Shown here: positions 31,740 to 42,881 of the stretch, in pieces | Layout: every line of letters starts with the position of its first letter | Numbering within the stretch: position 1 is the stretch's first letter | Assembly: GCA_041879295.1 (NCBI GenBank) | Contig: CP047152.1 | Coordinates: 517,501 to 581,500, forward strand | DNA: 64,000 nucleotides | From: Pseudomonas putida | GTDB taxonomy: Bacteria; Pseudomonadota; Gammaproteobacteria; Pseudomonadales; Pseudomonadaceae | Direction of reading: 5' to 3' | Translations under genes and position numbers: made by a program | Notes under the pieces: model-generated | Databases searched by the model: none | Seen by the model: the letters and a program-made list of their open reading frames with translations, nothing else | Told to the model about the DNA's origin: nothing

Positions 31740-33071
31740 ATGGCTAAGCAAGGTGCTCTCTCTTCGCTCGGTAAGGGCGGGATGTCGGAACTCTGGGCTC
31801 GTCTGCGCTTTCTGTTCATGGCGATCATCGTCTATCGGATAGGTGCACATATCCCGGTTCCCGGCATCAATCCGGACCGTCTGGCGGATCTGTTTCGGCA
31901 GAATGAGGGGACCATTCTTAGCTTGTTCAACATGTTTTCCGGTGGCGCGCTTGAGCGCATGAGCATCTTTGCACTGGGGATCATGCCGTACATTTCGGCA
32001 TCGATCATCATGCAGTTGATGACGGCGGTCAGCCCGCAACTGGAGCAGTTGAAGAAGGAAGGTGAAGCTGGCCGTCGCAAGATCAGCCAGTACACCCGCT
32101 ACGGCACCGTTATCCTGGCACTGGTCCAAGCCATTGGCATGTCCATTGGCCTGGCCAACCAGGGCGTGGCGTTTTCTGCAGGCCTGGGCTTCCATGTCGT
32201 CGCTGTTTCCACTTTCGTGGCTGGCGCGATGTTCATGATGTGGCTGGGCGAGCAGATCACCGAGCGCGGTGTGGGCAACGGTATCTCGATGTTGATCTTC
32301 GCAGGTATCGTTGCCGGTCTTCCGAGAGCAATCGGGCAGTCTTTCGAGTCTGCACGCACAGGCGATATCAACATTTTCGCCCTGGTCGCTATCGGTCTGC
32401 TGGCAGTAGCGATTATCGGTTTTGTGGTGTTCATTGAGCGTGGTCAGCGTCGTATCGCCGTTCATTACGCCAAGCGTCAGCAGGGCCGCAAGGTCTTCGC
32501 TGCGCAGACCAGCCACTTGCCGCTGAAGGTGAACATGGCAGGGGTTATCCCGGCCATTTTCGCGAGCAGCATTCTGCTGTTCCCGGCTTCGCTGGGTGCC
32601 TGGTTTGGTCAGTCTGAAGGTATGGGCTGGCTGCAGGACATCTCGCAGTCGATCGCTCCTGGTCAGCCGTTGAACATTCTGCTGTTTAGTGCAGGGATCA
32701 TTTTCTTCTGCTTCTTCTACACAGCGTTGATGTTCAATCCGAAAGACGTAGCGGAAAACCTGAAGAAGTCCGGTGCCTTTATTCCGGGTATCCGTCCTGG
32801 TGAGCAGTCGGCGCGCTACATTGATGGCGTTCTGACCCGTTTGACCATGTTCGGTGCTCTTTACATGATGGCCGTCTGCCTTCTGCCCCAGTTCCTGGTG
32901 GTGGCAGCAAATGTGCCGTTCTACCTTGGCGGGACCTCGTTGCTGATTGTGGTAGTGGTTGTGATGGACTTCATGTCCCAAGTACAATCGCACCTCGTTT
33001 CGCACCAGTACGAATCCCTGATGAAGAAAGCCAACCTGAAAGGCTACGGTGGCAGCGGTCTGCTGCGCTGA
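31740..33071 (+). CDS. secY: Protein translocase subunit SecY
   Basis: SecY is the channel of the Sec translocon and works with the SecE found at 5959. The 443-residue protein, the same length as in E. coli, has ten predicted membrane helices, a plug region near residues 60-70, and the conserved cytosolic loops that bind the ribosome and SecA, including [12 protein letters not shown] (about 239-250). The ATG at 31740 directly follows the rplO stop, so translation is coupled to ribosomal protein synthesis. Confidence 0.97.
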
Positions 33072-33099
33072 TACGCCCCTAAGGTTCGAGGAGTCGGTA

Positions 33100-33216
33100 A
33101 TGAAAGTTCGTGCATCGGTGAAAAAGCTGTGCCGTAACTGCAAGATCATCCGTCGCGAAGGCGTCGTACGAGTGATCTGCAGCGCGGAACCGCGTCACAA
33201 ACAGCGCCAAGGCTGA
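33100..33216 (+). CDS. rpmJ: 50S ribosomal protein L36
   Basis: L36 is the smallest ribosomal protein, 38 residues here: [20 protein letters not shown] then [18 protein letters not shown]. Cys11, Cys14, Cys27 and His32 form the zinc-binding set, so this is the zinc-dependent (C+) form. The ATG at 33100 lies 28 bases after secY and follows GAGGAGTCGGTA. It closes the spc operon before a terminator. Confidence 0.95.
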
Positions 33217-33233
33217 GTGTGATCTGCGCTTCA

Positions 33234-33263
33234 AACCCAGCAGCTAGTGTGCTGCTGGGTTGA
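33234..33263 (+). terminator. Terminator after rpmJ
   Basis: AACCCAGCAG / CTGCTGGGTT (33234-33243 and 33252-33261) is a perfect 10-bp stem with an 8-base loop. The tail TGATTATTCGTTT is only partly T-rich, so termination may be incomplete. Confidence 0.72.
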
Positions 33264-33288
33264 TTATTCGTTTCTACAGCGATATTAT
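33260..33288 (+). promoter_or_regulatory. Candidate sigma-70 promoter of the alpha operon
   Basis: TTGATT (33260-33265), overlapping the end of the rpmJ terminator, and TATTAT (33283-33288) are 17 bases apart, 60 bases before rpsM. It should give the alpha operon its own start. Confidence 0.7.
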
Positions 33289-33347
33289 CTCGCGCCCTAT
33301 TTCTTGGCTTCCGGGGCGTAGGTAGCTGTCAATTGGAGTCCCACTGA

Positions 33348-33704
33348 ATGGCCCGTATTGCAGGCGTCAACATTCCAGATAACAAGCATACTGTTATCTC
33401 GCTGACCTACATCTATGGTGTCGGTCGCACAACTGCACAGAAGATTTGTGCAGACGCTGGTGTAAACCCAGCCGCTAAGATCAAGGATCTGAGCGACGAG
33501 CAAATCGAAACCCTGCGTGGCGAAGTCGCGAAGTTCACCACCGAAGGTGACCTGCGTCGTGACGTCAACATGAAGATCAAGCGCTTGATGGACCTGGGTT
33601 GCTACCGCGGCCTGCGTCATCGTAAAGGTCTGCCGGTTCGCGGTCAGCGCACCAAGACCAACGCACGCACCCGTAAGGGCCCGCGTAAGCCGATCCGCAA
33701 GTAA
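33348..33704 (+). CDS. rpsM: 30S ribosomal protein S13
   Basis: S13 tops the 30S head and contacts L5 and the P-site tRNA. The 118-residue product starts [20 protein letters not shown] and has the [20 protein letters not shown] segment (about 86-105) and a basic tail. Length equals E. coli S13. It begins the alpha operon; rpsK follows after 18 bases. Confidence 0.97.
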   Translation: MARIAGVNIPDNKHTVISLTYIYGVGRTTAQKICADAGVNPAAKIKDLSDEQIETLRGEVAKFTTEGDLRRDVNMKIKRLMDLGCYRGLRHRKGLPVRGQRTKTNARTRKGPRKPIRK

Positions 33705-33722
33705 TCGCCCAGGAATATAGAC

Positions 33723-34112
33723 ATGGCAAAACCTGCTGCTCGTCCTCGTAAGAAAGTCAAAAAGACAGTGGTTGATGGCATCGCCCACATCCACGCTTCT
33801 TTCAACAACACCATCGTGACCATCACCGATCGTCAGGGCAATGCTTTGTCCTGGGCGACTTCCGGTGGTTCGGGTTTCCGTGGTTCGCGCAAATCCACCC
33901 CGTTCGCAGCCCAGATCGCTGCTGAGCGTGCTGGTCAAGCTGCGCTGGAATACGGTCTGAAGAACCTCGACGTTAACGTCAAGGGTCCAGGTCCAGGTCG
34001 TGAGTCCGCCGTTCGTGCATTGAACAGCTGCGGCTACAAGATCGCCAGCATCACCGACGTGACGCCAATCCCGCACAACGGGTGCCGTCCGCCGAAGAAG
34101 CGTCGCGTGTAA
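33723..34112 (+). CDS. rpsK: 30S ribosomal protein S11
   Basis: S11 lies on the 30S platform near the Shine-Dalgarno helix. The 129-residue product, equal to E. coli, has [20 protein letters not shown] (about 14-33) and ends in [12 protein letters not shown]. The N-terminal [14 protein letters not shown] is basic as in the family. It lies 18 bases after rpsM and 15 before rpsD. Confidence 0.97.
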
Positions 34113-34127
34113 TCAGGAGACAGAAGA

Positions 34128-34748
34128 ATGGCACGTTACATTGGTCCAAAATGCAAACTGTCTCGTCGTGAAGGCACTGATCTGTTCCTGAAGAGCGGCG
34201 TTCGCGCTCTGGAATCGAAGTGCAATATCGAAGCAGCCCCAGGTATCCACGGCCAGCGCCGTGGCCGTCAGTCCGACTACGGCACCCAGCTGCGTGAGAA
34301 ACAAAAAGTCCGTCGTATCTACGGTGTTCTGGAGCGTCAGTTCCGCGGTTACTACCAAGCTGCTGCCTCGAAAAAAGGCGCAACCGGTGAGAACCTGCTG
34401 CAACTGCTCGAGTGCCGTCTGGATAACGTCGTTTACCGTATGGGCTTCGGCTCGACTCGTTCCGAGTCCCGTCAGCTGGTTTCGCACAAAGCGATCAGCG
34501 TCAACGGTAAGACTGTAAACATTCCATCCTACCAAGTTCGTCCGGGTGACGTGGTCGCAGTCCGCGAGAAATCGCTGGGCCAGTTGCGCATTGTTCAAGC
34601 CCTTGAACTGTGCGCCCAGCGTGGCCGCGTTGAGTGGGTTGACGTGGATGCTGCTAAAAAGTCGGGCGTTTTCAAGAACGTTCCTGCTCGCAGCGACCTG
34701 TCTGCCGACATCAACGAAAACCTGATTGTCGAGCTCTACTCCAAGTAA
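34128..34748 (+). CDS. rpsD: 30S ribosomal protein S4
   Basis: S4 starts 30S assembly, affects decoding accuracy, and in E. coli represses the alpha operon and acts as an antiterminator. The 206-residue product starts [20 protein letters not shown] and has an S4 RNA-binding domain (about 95-155, with [24 protein letters not shown] region). Length equals E. coli S4. A regulatory pseudoknot ahead of rpsM could not be confirmed by eye. Confidence 0.97.
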
Positions 34749-34770
34749 GGGCTAGAAAATAGGTGCATCC

Positions 34771-35772
34771 ATGCAGATTTCGGTAAATGAGTTCCTGACT
34801 CCCCGCCATATTGATGTGCAGGTAGTCAGTCCGACCCGCGCCAAGATTACGCTCGAGCCTCTCGAGCGTGGTTTCGGCCATACCCTGGGCAACGCGCTGC
34901 GCCGCATCCTGTTGTCCTCCATGCCTGGCTGTGCAGTAGTCGAGGCCGAGATCGATGGCGTACTCCATGAGTACTCCGCGATCGAAGGTGTTCAGGAAGA
35001 CGTAATTGAAATCCTGTTGAACCTGAAAGGCCTGGCTATCAAACTGCATGGTCGTGACGAAGTTACGCTGACCTTGTCGAAAAAGGGTTCGGGGGTGGTT
35101 ACCGCTGCCGATATTCAGCTGGATCACGATGTCGAGATCGTCAACCCCGATCACGTAATCGCGAACCTGGCGTCGAACGGCGCTCTGAACATGAAGCTCA
35201 CTGTAGCTCGTGGTCGTGGTTACGAGCCGGCCGACTCCCGTCAAACCGACGAAGACGAAAGCCGTAGCATTGGCCGTCTGCAGTTGGACGCTTCGTTCAG
35301 CCCGGTGCGTCGTATCGCCTATGTGGTCGAGAACGCCCGTGTTGAACAGCGTACCAACCTGGACAAACTGGTCATTGATCTGGAAACCAACGGCACCCTG
35401 GATCCTGAAGAGGCTATCCGCCGCGCTGCGACCATTCTGCAACAGCAGTTGGCCGCGTTCGTCGACCTCAAAGGTGACAGTGAGCCTGTCGTAGTCGAGC
35501 AGGAAGACGAGATCGACCCGATCCTGCTGCGTCCGGTTGACGACCTGGAACTGACTGTACGTTCGGCCAACTGCCTCAAGGCGGAGAACATCTACTACAT
35601 CGGCGACCTGATTCAGCGTACCGAAGTAGAGCTGTTGAAGACTCCTAACCTGGGTAAGAAGTCCCTGACTGAAATCAAGGACGTTCTGGCCTCTCGTGGT
35701 CTGTCTCTCGGCATGCGCCTCGACAACTGGCCGCCTGCAAGTCTTAAGAAAGACGACAAGGCGACCGCCTGA
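34771..35772 (+). CDS. rpoA: DNA-directed RNA polymerase subunit alpha
   Basis: RpoA dimers scaffold RNA polymerase assembly; the C-terminal domain contacts UP elements and activators. The 333-residue protein has the N-terminal domain with [20 protein letters not shown] (about 33-52) and the CTD from about 245 with the UP-contact residues in [20 protein letters not shown] and [11 protein letters not shown]. coli RpoA has 329 residues. It keeps the universal place between rpsD and rplQ. Confidence 0.98.
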
Positions 35773-35814
35773 TCGTCGTAATCACCGAACGTAGTGTTTG
35801 GTAAGGAATGAATC

Positions 35815-36201
35815 ATGCGTCATCGTAAAAGTGGACGTCACCTGAGCCGTACCAGCTCTCACCGCAAGGCTATGTTCCAGAACATGGCAGTGTCGCTGAT
35901 CGAGCACGAGCTGATCAAAACCACCCTGCCGAAAGCCAAGGAACTGCGCCGCGTTGCCGAGCCGCTGATCACCCTGGCCAAGGAAGACAGCGTTGCTAAC
36001 CGTCGTCTGGCCTTCGACCGTACCCGTTCGAAGTCCGCTGTTGGCAAACTGTTCAACGACCTGGGCAAGCGTTACGCCACCCGTCAGGGCGGCTACCTGC
36101 GCATCCTGAAGTGCGGTTTCCGCGCTGGCGACAACGCGCCTATGGCGTACGTCGAGCTGGTTGATCGTCCGGTCGGCGGTGCTGTAGAAGCTGCTGAGTA
36201 A
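35815..36201 (+). CDS. rplQ: 50S ribosomal protein L17
   Basis: L17 lies near the tunnel exit. The 128-residue product starts [20 protein letters not shown] and has the [20 protein letters not shown] helix (about 39-58). E. coli L17 has 127 residues. It ends the 36-kb run of transcription and translation genes and is followed by a clear terminator. Confidence 0.97.
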   Translation: MRHRKSGRHLSRTSSHRKAMFQNMAVSLIEHELIKTTLPKAKELRRVAEPLITLAKEDSVANRRLAFDRTRSKSAVGKLFNDLGKRYATRQGGYLRILKCGFRAGDNAPMAYVELVDRPVGGAVEAAE

Positions 36202-36221
36202 GACGTTCTGTCTGCTACAAA

Positions 36222-36250
36222 GAACCGGGCCTAGTGCCCGGTTTTTTGTT
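36222..36250 (+). terminator. Terminator of the alpha operon
   Basis: AACCGGGC / GCCCGGTT (about 36223-36230 and 36236-36243) is followed by TTTTTGTTTG. It is a strong intrinsic terminator. Confidence 0.9.
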
Positions 36251-36373
36251 TGTATACCTATTGTTTATTTCTATTGATGTAAGTCATGTAATAAATTTGT
36301 ACCTGTAATCTCGCTCGGCAATACTCTTTTTACAGCCGATAAGCCGGCGCTTGAAGACCGATAAGGAGAGCCC

Positions 36374-37813
36374 ATGAGCAAGATTCTCACCACCGCTAGC
36401 GGTGCACCTGTAGCCGACAACCAGAACTCCCGCTCCGCCGGCCCGCGCGGTCCGCTGCTGCTCGACGACTTCCACCTGATCGAGAAGCTCGCCCATTTCA
36501 ACCGCGAGAACATTCCAGAGCGCCGTGTCCATGCCAAAGGCTCGGGTGCCTATGGCACCTTTACCGTTACTCACGATATTACCGGCTATACCAGCGCCAA
36601 ACTGTTCGAAGAGATCGGTAAACAAACTGAGACTTTCTTACGTTTCTCCACCGTTGGTGGCGAGCGCGGTTCGGCTGATACCGAGCGTGACCCGCGCGGC
36701 TTCGCGGTGAAGTTCTACACCGAGGAAGGCAACTGGGACATTGTCGGTAACAACACGCCAGTATTCTTCATTCGCGACCCACTGAAGTTCCCGGACTTTA
36801 TCCACACCCAGAAGCGCCACCCGCAGTCCAACCTGAAGAACGCCCAGATGATGTGGGATTTCTGGTCGCACTCCCCTGAAGCGCTGCATCAGGTCACCAT
36901 CCTCTTTTCCGACCGTGGCATTCCGGACGGCTACCGCCATATGCATGGTTTTGGCAGCCACACCTACAGCCTGATCAATGCAAAGGGTGAGCGTACCTGG
37001 GTCAAGTGGCACTTCAAGACTCAACAAGGCATCAAGAACCTCACCCCGGCAGACGCTGCACGCCTGGCAGGTACCGACCCGGATTACGCTCAGCGAGATC
37101 TGTTTGAGGCTATCGAGCGTGGCGACTACCCGCGCTGGACGGTCTGCATTCAGGTGATGAGCGAAGCCGAGGCTGCCAGCCGTGACGAGAACCCATTCGA
37201 CGTGACCAAGACGTGGTCGCAGAAGGACTATCCGCTCATCGAGGTGGGTGTGCTGGAACTCAATCGTAACCCGCTCAACTATTTCGCAGAGGTCGAGCAG
37301 GCCGCGTTCGGGCCGAGCAATATGGTGCCCGGCGTCGGTCTTTCGCCAGACCGGATGCTTCAAGGCCGCGTATTCGCCTACGCCGACGCGCACCGCTATC
37401 GCGTGGGTACCAATCACCAGCAATTGCCAGTCAATGCGCCACGCTGCCCGGTAAACAGCTATCAGCGCGACGGCTCCATGGCTACCGGCGGCTACGGTAG
37501 TGCACCGAACTATGAACCAAACAGCTACAGCGACGCCCCGAAACAGTCCCCACGCCATGCTGAGCCAGCATTGGCCATGAATGGTTCGGCTGATCGCTAC
37601 GATCACCGCGAGGACACTGACTATTTCAGCCACGCCGGCGCTTTGTTCCGTTTGATGAGCGATGAGCAGAAGGCCCTGCTGATCAGCAACATCGCTGGCA
37701 CCATGGCGGGCGTCAGCGAAGACGTGATCCAGCGTCAGTTGCAGTACTTCTTCAAGGCGGATCCGGCCTACGGCGAAGGGATTGCGAAGGCTTTGGGCAT
37801 CAATTTCGCCTAA
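36374..37813 (+). CDS. katA: Monofunctional haem catalase (KatA type)
   Basis: The enzyme turns hydrogen peroxide into water and oxygen. The 479-residue protein is a small-subunit catalase: it has [12 protein letters not shown] with catalytic His53, the distal Asn in [12 protein letters not shown], and the proximal haem signature [14 protein letters not shown] with its ligand Tyr. The ATG at 36374 follows AAGGAGAGCCC. The ferritin gene next door suggests a paired peroxide and iron defence, as for katA and ftnA in P. aeruginosa. The 120-base gap upstream is AT-rich; an OxyR site is plausible but not shown. Confidence 0.95.
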   Translation: MSKILTTASGAPVADNQNSRSAGPRGPLLLDDFHLIEKLAHFNRENIPERRVHAKGSGAYGTFTVTHDITGYTSAKLFEEIGKQTETFLRFSTVGGERGSADTERDPRGFAVKFYTEEGNWDIVGNNTPVFFIRDPLKFPDFIHTQKRHPQSNLKNAQMMWDFWSHSPEALHQVTILFSDRGIPDGYRHMHGFGSHTYSLINAKGERTWVKWHFKTQQGIKNLTPADAARLAGTDPDYAQRDLFEAIERGDYPRWTVCIQVMSEAEAASRDENPFDVTKTWSQKDYPLIEVGVLELNRNPLNYFAEVEQAAFGPSNMVPGVGLSPDRMLQGRVFAYADAHRYRVGTNHQQLPVNAPRCPVNSYQRDGSMATGGYGSAPNYEPNSYSDAPKQSPRHAEPALAMNGSADRYDHREDTDYFSHAGALFRLMSDEQKALLISNIAGTMAGVSEDVIQRQLQYFFKADPAYGEGIAKALGINFA

Positions 37814-37830
37814 GTCGAAGTGATAAGTAG

Positions 37831-37857
37831 AACCGCCCTCATTTGGGCGGTTTTTCA
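37831..37857 (+). terminator. Terminator after katA
   Basis: AACCGCCC TCATTT GGGCGGTT followed by TTTCAATG (about 37831-37857). It separates katA from the ferritin gene, so they are probably not one operon. Confidence 0.87.
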
Positions 37858-37976
37858 ATGAATATCACTACTGTTTAACCGTTTTTTTGCGTCTGATTGC
37901 GCGTTTTTCAGTGACCGTAGACAAAAGCTGGTTCACACTATGTGGCATAGACGTTTTCACATGGAGAATCAGGGCG

Positions 37977-38441
37977 ATGCAAGGCCACCCGGACGTAATC
38001 AACTATCTCGTCACGCTGCTGAAGGGCGAACTGGCGGCACGCGACCAGTACTTCATTCATTCGCGCATGTACGAAGACTGGGGCCTGTCCAAGCTCTACG
38101 AGCGCATCAACCACGAGATGGAGGAAGAGACGCAGCACGCCGATGCCCTGATGCGTCGTATCCTCATGCTCGAAGGTACCCCTGACATGCGTGCGGATGA
38201 CCTGGAGGTCGGCAGCACTGTGCCGGAAATGATCGAGGCAGACCTCAAGCTCGAATACAAGGTGCGCGGTGCGCTTTGCAAAGGTATCGAGCTGTGCGAA
38301 CTGCACAAGGACTACGTCAGCCGTGACATCCTACGTGCTCAGCTGGCCGACACCGAAGAAGATCACACCTACTGGCTTGAGAAGCAGCAGGGCCTGATCA
38401 AGGCCATCGGGCTGGAAAACTACCTGCAGTCGCAGATGTAA
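37977..38441 (+). CDS. ftnA: Haem-less bacterial ferritin (FtnA type, often named bacterioferritin)
   Basis: The 154-residue protein is a four-helix ferritin that oxidises and stores iron in a 24-subunit shell. Ferroxidase ligands Glu18, Glu51, His54, Glu93, Glu127 and His130 are in place. The haem-binding Met52 of true bacterioferritins is Thr52 here ([11 protein letters not shown]), as in P. aeruginosa FtnA, which was first called BfrA and lacks haem. The start [20 protein letters not shown] at 37977 follows AGGGCG; a longer frame from 37887 is rejected. It sits beside katA as in P. aeruginosa. The name bacterioferritin is therefore probably wrong in function. Confidence 0.88.
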   Translation: MQGHPDVINYLVTLLKGELAARDQYFIHSRMYEDWGLSKLYERINHEMEEETQHADALMRRILMLEGTPDMRADDLEVGSTVPEMIEADLKLEYKVRGALCKGIELCELHKDYVSRDILRAQLADTEEDHTYWLEKQQGLIKAIGLENYLQSQM

Positions 38442-38457
38442 GTTATCCACAGGCTCA

Positions 38458-38496
38458 AATAAAAGCCCCTGGCACCATAGGTACCAGGGGCTTTTT
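38458..38496. terminator. Bidirectional terminator between ftnA and uvrA
   Basis: AAAAGCCCCTGG / CCAGGGGCTTTT (38461-38472 and 38484-38495) is a 12-bp perfect stem with A and T flanks. Two convergent genes, ftnA and uvrA, end on either side, so it can end both transcripts. Confidence 0.92.
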
Positions 38497-38513
38497 CATT
38501 GCGCTGGCAACAC

Positions 38514-41348
38514 TCAGGCTCGATCCCGCTCCAGCAATGGTTTCAGGTAATGGCCGGTATATGACTGCTTCATCTCGCTCAGCTCTTCTGGCGTACCGCA
38601 GGCAATGATCTGGCCACCCTTGGAGCCACCTTCCGGCCCCAGGTCAACCAGCCAGTCGGCGGTCTTGATCACATCCAGGTTATGCTCGATCACCACCACG
38701 GTATTGCCGTGGTCGCGCAGGCGATGCAATACGTCGAGCAGTTGCTGGATATCGGCAAAGTGCAGGCCGGTGGTAGGTTCGTCGAGGATGTACAAAGTCT
38801 TGCCGGTATCGCGCTTGGACAGTTCGCGTGACAGCTTCACGCGCTGTGCCTCACCCCCTGACAGCGTGGTCGCTGACTGCCCCAGTTTGATGTAGGACAG
38901 GCCCACATCCATCAACGTTTGCAGCTTGCGCGCCAGCGCCGGCACCGCATCGAAGAACTCTCGGGCATCCTCGATGGTCATTTCCAGCACTTCGTGGATG
39001 TTCTTGCCCTTGTACTTGATCTCCAGGGTTTCGCGGTTGTAGCGCTTGCTCTTGCACACGTCACACGGCACGTAGATGTCCGGCAGAAAGTGCATTTCCA
39101 CTTTGATCAGGCCATCGCCCTGGCAGGCCTCGCAACGGCCACCCTTGACGTTGAACGAGAAACGTCCCGGGCCATAACCACGCGAGCGTGACTCCGGTAC
39201 ACCAGAGAACAGCTCGCGGATCGGTGTGAAGATACCCGTGTAGGTCGCCGGGTTGGAGCGCGGGGTCCGGCCTATCGGGCTCTGGTCGATATCCACCACC
39301 TTGTCCAGGTGCTGCAGGCCATCCATGCTGTGGTGTGGTGCGGCTTCCAGGCTGCTTGCGCCATTTAGGGCGGTGGCGGCCAAGGGGTAAAGGGTGTTGT
39401 TGATCAGCGTCGACTTACCCGAGCCGGATACACCGGTCACGCAGGTCAGCAGGCCGATCGGCACTTCCAGGTCGACGTTCTGCAGGTTGTTGCCACGCGC
39501 GCCCTTGAGCTTGAGTTGCAGCTTCTTGTTGCGCGGCGTGCGCTTGGCCGGCACAACGATCTTCTTGCGCCCGGACAGGTACTTGCCAGTCAGCGAATCG
39601 GGGTGGTCCATGACCTCCTGGGGCGAGCCCTCGGCGACGATCTGTCCGCCATGCACACCAGCGCCAGGGCCGATGTCGACCACGTAGTCGGCCAGCCGGA
39701 TGGCGTCCTCGTCGTGCTCCACCACGATCACCGTGTTGCCCAGGTCGCGCAAATGGTTGAGGGTGGCCAACAGACGGTCGTTGTCGCGTTGATGAAGGCC
39801 GATGGACGGTTCATCGAGGATGTACATCACCCCCACAAGACCGGCGCCGATCTGGCTGGCCAGGCGGATACGTTGCGCTTCACCGCCGGACAGGGTGTCG
39901 GCGCTACGATCCAGGGTCAGGTAGTCGAGGCCGACGTTGACCAGGAACTGAAGTCGTTCGCAGATTTCCTTGAGGATTTTTGCCGCGATTTCGCCACGCC
40001 GGCCGGTCAGGGTCAGTTCGCCAAAGTAGTTGCTGGCTTCACCGATCGGCATATTGGTTACCGCCGGCAGGGTCTTCTCGCCCACCCACACATGGCGCGC
40101 CTCGCGGCGCAGGCGCGTACCCCGGCAATCCGGGCACGGTTGTGTGCCAAGGAACTTGGCCAGTTCTTCACGCACCGTGGCCGATTCGGTTTCGCGGTAG
40201 CGGCGCTCAAGGTTCGGCACAATGCCTTCGAACGGGTGCGATCGCTTGACGATGTCGCCTCGGTCGTTGAGGTACTTGAAGTCGACACTCTGCTTGCCGC
40301 TGCCCTGCAGGATCACCTTCTGGTGTTCGGCCGACAGCTCGCCGAAAGGCTCCTCCAGGCTGAAGCCATAGTGCGCGGCTAACGAACCAAGCATCTGGAA
40401 GTAGTACACGTTACGGCGGTCCCAGCCGCGGATCGCGCCTTCGGCCAAGGTGAGCTCGGTGTTGACCAGGCGTTTGGTGTCGAAGAACTGTTTGACCCCC
40501 AGGCCGTCGCAGGTCGGGCAGGCGCCAGCCGGGTTGTTGAAGGAGAACAGCTTCGGTTCCAGCTCACTGATCGCGTGGCCGCACACTGGGCAGGCGAAGC
40601 GCGCGGAGAATATCGTCTCTTCGCCTTGTTCGCCGTCCATCGGTGCCACCAAGGCAATACCATCGGCCAGCTTCAGCGCGGTCTCGAACGATTCGGCCAG
40701 GCGCTGTTGCAGGTCGGCGCGCACTTTGAAACGGTCCACCACCACATCGATGCTGTGCTTCTTCTGCTTGTCCAGCTTGGGCAACTCATCGAGTTCGTAG
40801 AGTTTGCCGTTGACCCTGGCCCGCACGAAGCCCTGGGCGCGCAGCTCGTCAAACACTGCCAGATGCTCACCTTTGCGCTCGCGCACTACCGGCGCGAGCA
40901 GCATCAGTTTGCTGCCTTCCGGGTTTTCCAGCACCAGGTCGACCATTTGGCTGATCGTTTGCGCCTCCAGCGGAATATCGTGGTCCGGGCAGCGTGGCGT
41001 ACCGACGCGGGCGTACAGCAGGCGCAGGTAGTCATAGATTTCGGTGATGGTGCCGACCGTGGAACGCGGGTTGTGCGAGGTCGATTTCTGCTCGATCGAA
41101 ATCGCCGGCGACAGGCCTTCGATGGTGTCGACGTCGGGTTTTTCCATCATCGACAGGAACTGCCGGGCGTAGGCCGACAGCGACTCCACGTAGCGACGCT
41201 GGCCTTCGGCGTACAAGGTATCGAACGCCAGGGACGACTTGCCGGAACCGGACAGGCCGGTGATCACGATCAACTTGTCCCGGGGCAGGGTCAGGTCGAT
41301 GTTCTTCAGGTTGTGGGTACGTGCCCCACGAATCAGGATCTTGTCCAC
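38514..41348 (-). CDS. uvrA: UvrABC system protein A (excinuclease ATPase)
   Basis: UvrA is the damage-sensing ATPase of nucleotide excision repair and hands DNA to UvrB. The 944-residue protein has two ABC ATPase halves: Walker A GLSGSGKS at 31-38 and GVSGSGKS in the second half, with LSGGEAQR signatures in each. Zinc-type cysteine pairs appear in CPVCGH/CPTCDG and CEACQG/CDVCKS. I take the GTG at 41348 ([20 protein letters not shown]); the frame is open much further but that part has no homology. In E. coli uvrA and ssb are divergent neighbours; here an MFS gene lies between. Confidence 0.96.
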   Translation of the reverse strand: MDKILIRGARTHNLKNIDLTLPRDKLIVITGLSGSGKSSLAFDTLYAEGQRRYVESLSAYARQFLSMMEKPDVDTIEGLSPAISIEQKSTSHNPRSTVGTITEIYDYLRLLYARVGTPRCPDHDIPLEAQTISQMVDLVLENPEGSKLMLLAPVVRERKGEHLAVFDELRAQGFVRARVNGKLYELDELPKLDKQKKHSIDVVVDRFKVRADLQQRLAESFETALKLADGIALVAPMDGEQGEETIFSARFACPVCGHAISELEPKLFSFNNPAGACPTCDGLGVKQFFDTKRLVNTELTLAEGAIRGWDRRNVYYFQMLGSLAAHYGFSLEEPFGELSAEHQKVILQGSGKQSVDFKYLNDRGDIVKRSHPFEGIVPNLERRYRETESATVREELAKFLGTQPCPDCRGTRLRREARHVWVGEKTLPAVTNMPIGEASNYFGELTLTGRRGEIAAKILKEICERLQFLVNVGLDYLTLDRSADTLSGGEAQRIRLASQIGAGLVGVMYILDEPSIGLHQRDNDRLLATLNHLRDLGNTVIVVEHDEDAIRLADYVVDIGPGAGVHGGQIVAEGSPQEVMDHPDSLTGKYLSGRKKIVVPAKRTPRNKKLQLKLKGARGNNLQNVDLEVPIGLLTCVTGVSGSGKSTLINNTLYPLAATALNGASSLEAAPHHSMDGLQHLDKVVDIDQSPIGRTPRSNPATYTGIFTPIRELFSGVPESRSRGYGPGRFSFNVKGGRCEACQGDGLIKVEMHFLPDIYVPCDVCKSKRYNRETLEIKYKGKNIHEVLEMTIEDAREFFDAVPALARKLQTLMDVGLSYIKLGQSATTLSGGEAQRVKLSRELSKRDTGKTLYILDEPTTGLHFADIQQLLDVLHRLRDHGNTVVVIEHNLDVIKTADWLVDLGPEGGSKGGQIIACGTPEELSEMKQSYTGHYLKPLLERDRA

Positions 41349-41477
41349 TACGGCCTCGCTCGGCGGGCATAAACAAGGAAGTATACGGCGCCCTGCCAGT
41401 ACGCGGCAAAGCGTCGCGTAGATGCCGTCAAGCTGTCGGACTGATAGAATCGCCGCCGGTTCACACGAGGTTAATCC

Positions 41478-42872
41478 ATGCACGACACCCACAACGAGCG
41501 CATGAGTGGCGGCGAAACCCGCGCCGCTGGCGGCCTTGCCCTGGTCTTTGCCTTTCGTATGCTGGGCATGTTCATGGTCTTGCCGGTACTGGCCACCTAC
41601 GGCATGGACCTGGCTGGCGCCACGCCTGCGCTGATCGGCCTGGCCATTGGGGCCTATGGCCTTACACAGGCGGTATTTCAGATTCCGTTCGGGATGATTT
41701 CCGACCGCATCGGTCGCCGGCCGGTGATTTATCTGGGGCTGGTGATCTTCGCCCTTGGCAGCGTGCTGGCGGCCCAGGCCGACTCTATCTGGGGCGTGAT
41801 TGCCGGGCGCATCCTGCAGGGCGCCGGGGCAATTTCTGCTGCGGTCATGGCGCTGCTGTCCGACCTCACCCGCGAGCAACATCGGACCAAGGCCATGGCC
41901 ATGATCGGCATGAGCATCGGCCTGTCGTTCGCTGTCGCCATGGTCGTTGGTCCACTGCTGACAAGTGCCTTTGGTTTGTCAGGTTTGTTCCTGGTCACGG
42001 CTGGGCTTGCCCTGGTAGGCATCCTGTTGATCGCGTTTGTCGTGCCCAACACCCACAGCATCCTGCAGCACCGCGAGTCGGGTGTGGCACGCCAGGCCAT
42101 CGGCCCAACCCTGCGCCATCCGGACCTTCTGCGCCTGGACGTAAGCATTTTCATCCTGCACGCCATCCTCATGGCCAGCTTCGTTGCGCTGCCGCTGGCG
42201 TTCGTCGAGCGTGGCGGCCTGCCCAAGGAGCAGCACTGGTGGGTGTACCTGACCGCGCTGTTCATCTCATTTTTTGCAATGGTCCCGTTCATCATCTACG
42301 GCGAAAAAAAGCGCAAGATGAAACGTGTGTTGGCCGGCGCGGTCAGTGTCCTGCTGCTGACAGAGATATACTTCTGGGAGTGGGCTGACGGTTTGCGCGG
42401 ACTGGTGATTGGCACCGTGGTATTCTTTACCGCATTCAACCTGCTGGAGGCTTCGCTGCCTTCTCTGGTGAGCAAGGTGTCGCCTGCCGGTGGCAAGGGG
42501 ACGGCAATGGGGGTGTATTCCACCAGCCAGTTCCTCGGTGCAGCGTTAGGCGGGATTCTTGGTGGCTGGCTGTTCCAGCACGGTGGGCTGGACACGGTGT
42601 TCCTCGGTAGTGCGGCGCTGTGTGCTATCTGGCTGATCGTTGCCTTGCGCATGAACGAGCCGCCATATGTGACCAGCCTGCGCTTGCCCCTGACGCCTGA
42701 GGCGGTCCGGGAAGCCGGCCTGACCGAGCGCCTGATGGCCGTGCCGGGTGTGACCGACGCTGTGGTGGTTGCAGAAGAAGCCGCCATCTATATCAAACTG
42801 GATACGAAAATTTTGGACCGTGCGACCCTCGAGCGACTGGTGAATCCAGCCTCTTCGGCGTGCGAAGCCTAG
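41478..42872 (+). CDS. MFS transporter with C-terminal YAM-like domain (YajR type)
   Basis: The 464-residue protein is a drug:H+ antiporter-like MFS member. It has twelve hydrophobic segments; motif [14 protein letters not shown] lies between helices 2 and 3 (about 72-84). After the last helix (about 395) there is a soluble tail of about 65 residues with a ferredoxin-like beta-alpha pattern ([20 protein letters not shown]), as in E. coli YajR with its YAM domain. The substrate is unknown. It starts 130 bases from uvrA on the other strand and ends 9 bases before ssb, so ssb may be co-transcribed. Confidence 0.88.
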   Translation: MHDTHNERMSGGETRAAGGLALVFAFRMLGMFMVLPVLATYGMDLAGATPALIGLAIGAYGLTQAVFQIPFGMISDRIGRRPVIYLGLVIFALGSVLAAQADSIWGVIAGRILQGAGAISAAVMALLSDLTREQHRTKAMAMIGMSIGLSFAVAMVVGPLLTSAFGLSGLFLVTAGLALVGILLIAFVVPNTHSILQHRESGVARQAIGPTLRHPDLLRLDVSIFILHAILMASFVALPLAFVERGGLPKEQHWWVYLTALFISFFAMVPFIIYGEKKRKMKRVLAGAVSVLLLTEIYFWEWADGLRGLVIGTVVFFTAFNLLEASLPSLVSKVSPAGGKGTAMGVYSTSQFLGAALGGILGGWLFQHGGLDTVFLGSAALCAIWLIVALRMNEPPYVTSLRLPLTPEAVREAGLTERLMAVPGVTDAVVVAEEAAIYIKLDTKILDRATLERLVNPASSACEA

Positions 42873-42881
42873 GAGAACGTT

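Noticed and set aside
36258..36294. OxyR site before katA
   Set aside because: Two CTATTG copies 13 bases apart lie in an AT-rich gap, but the four-part OxyR pattern is not clearly met.
41425..41460. LexA box upstream of uvrA
   Set aside because: CTGTCGGACTGATAGA has a CTGT half but no matching ACAG half, so SOS control cannot be supported.
41349..41882. N-terminal extension of UvrA of about 180 residues
   Set aside because: It runs through the promoter region and into the MFS gene. The GTG at 41348 gives the usual 944 residues.
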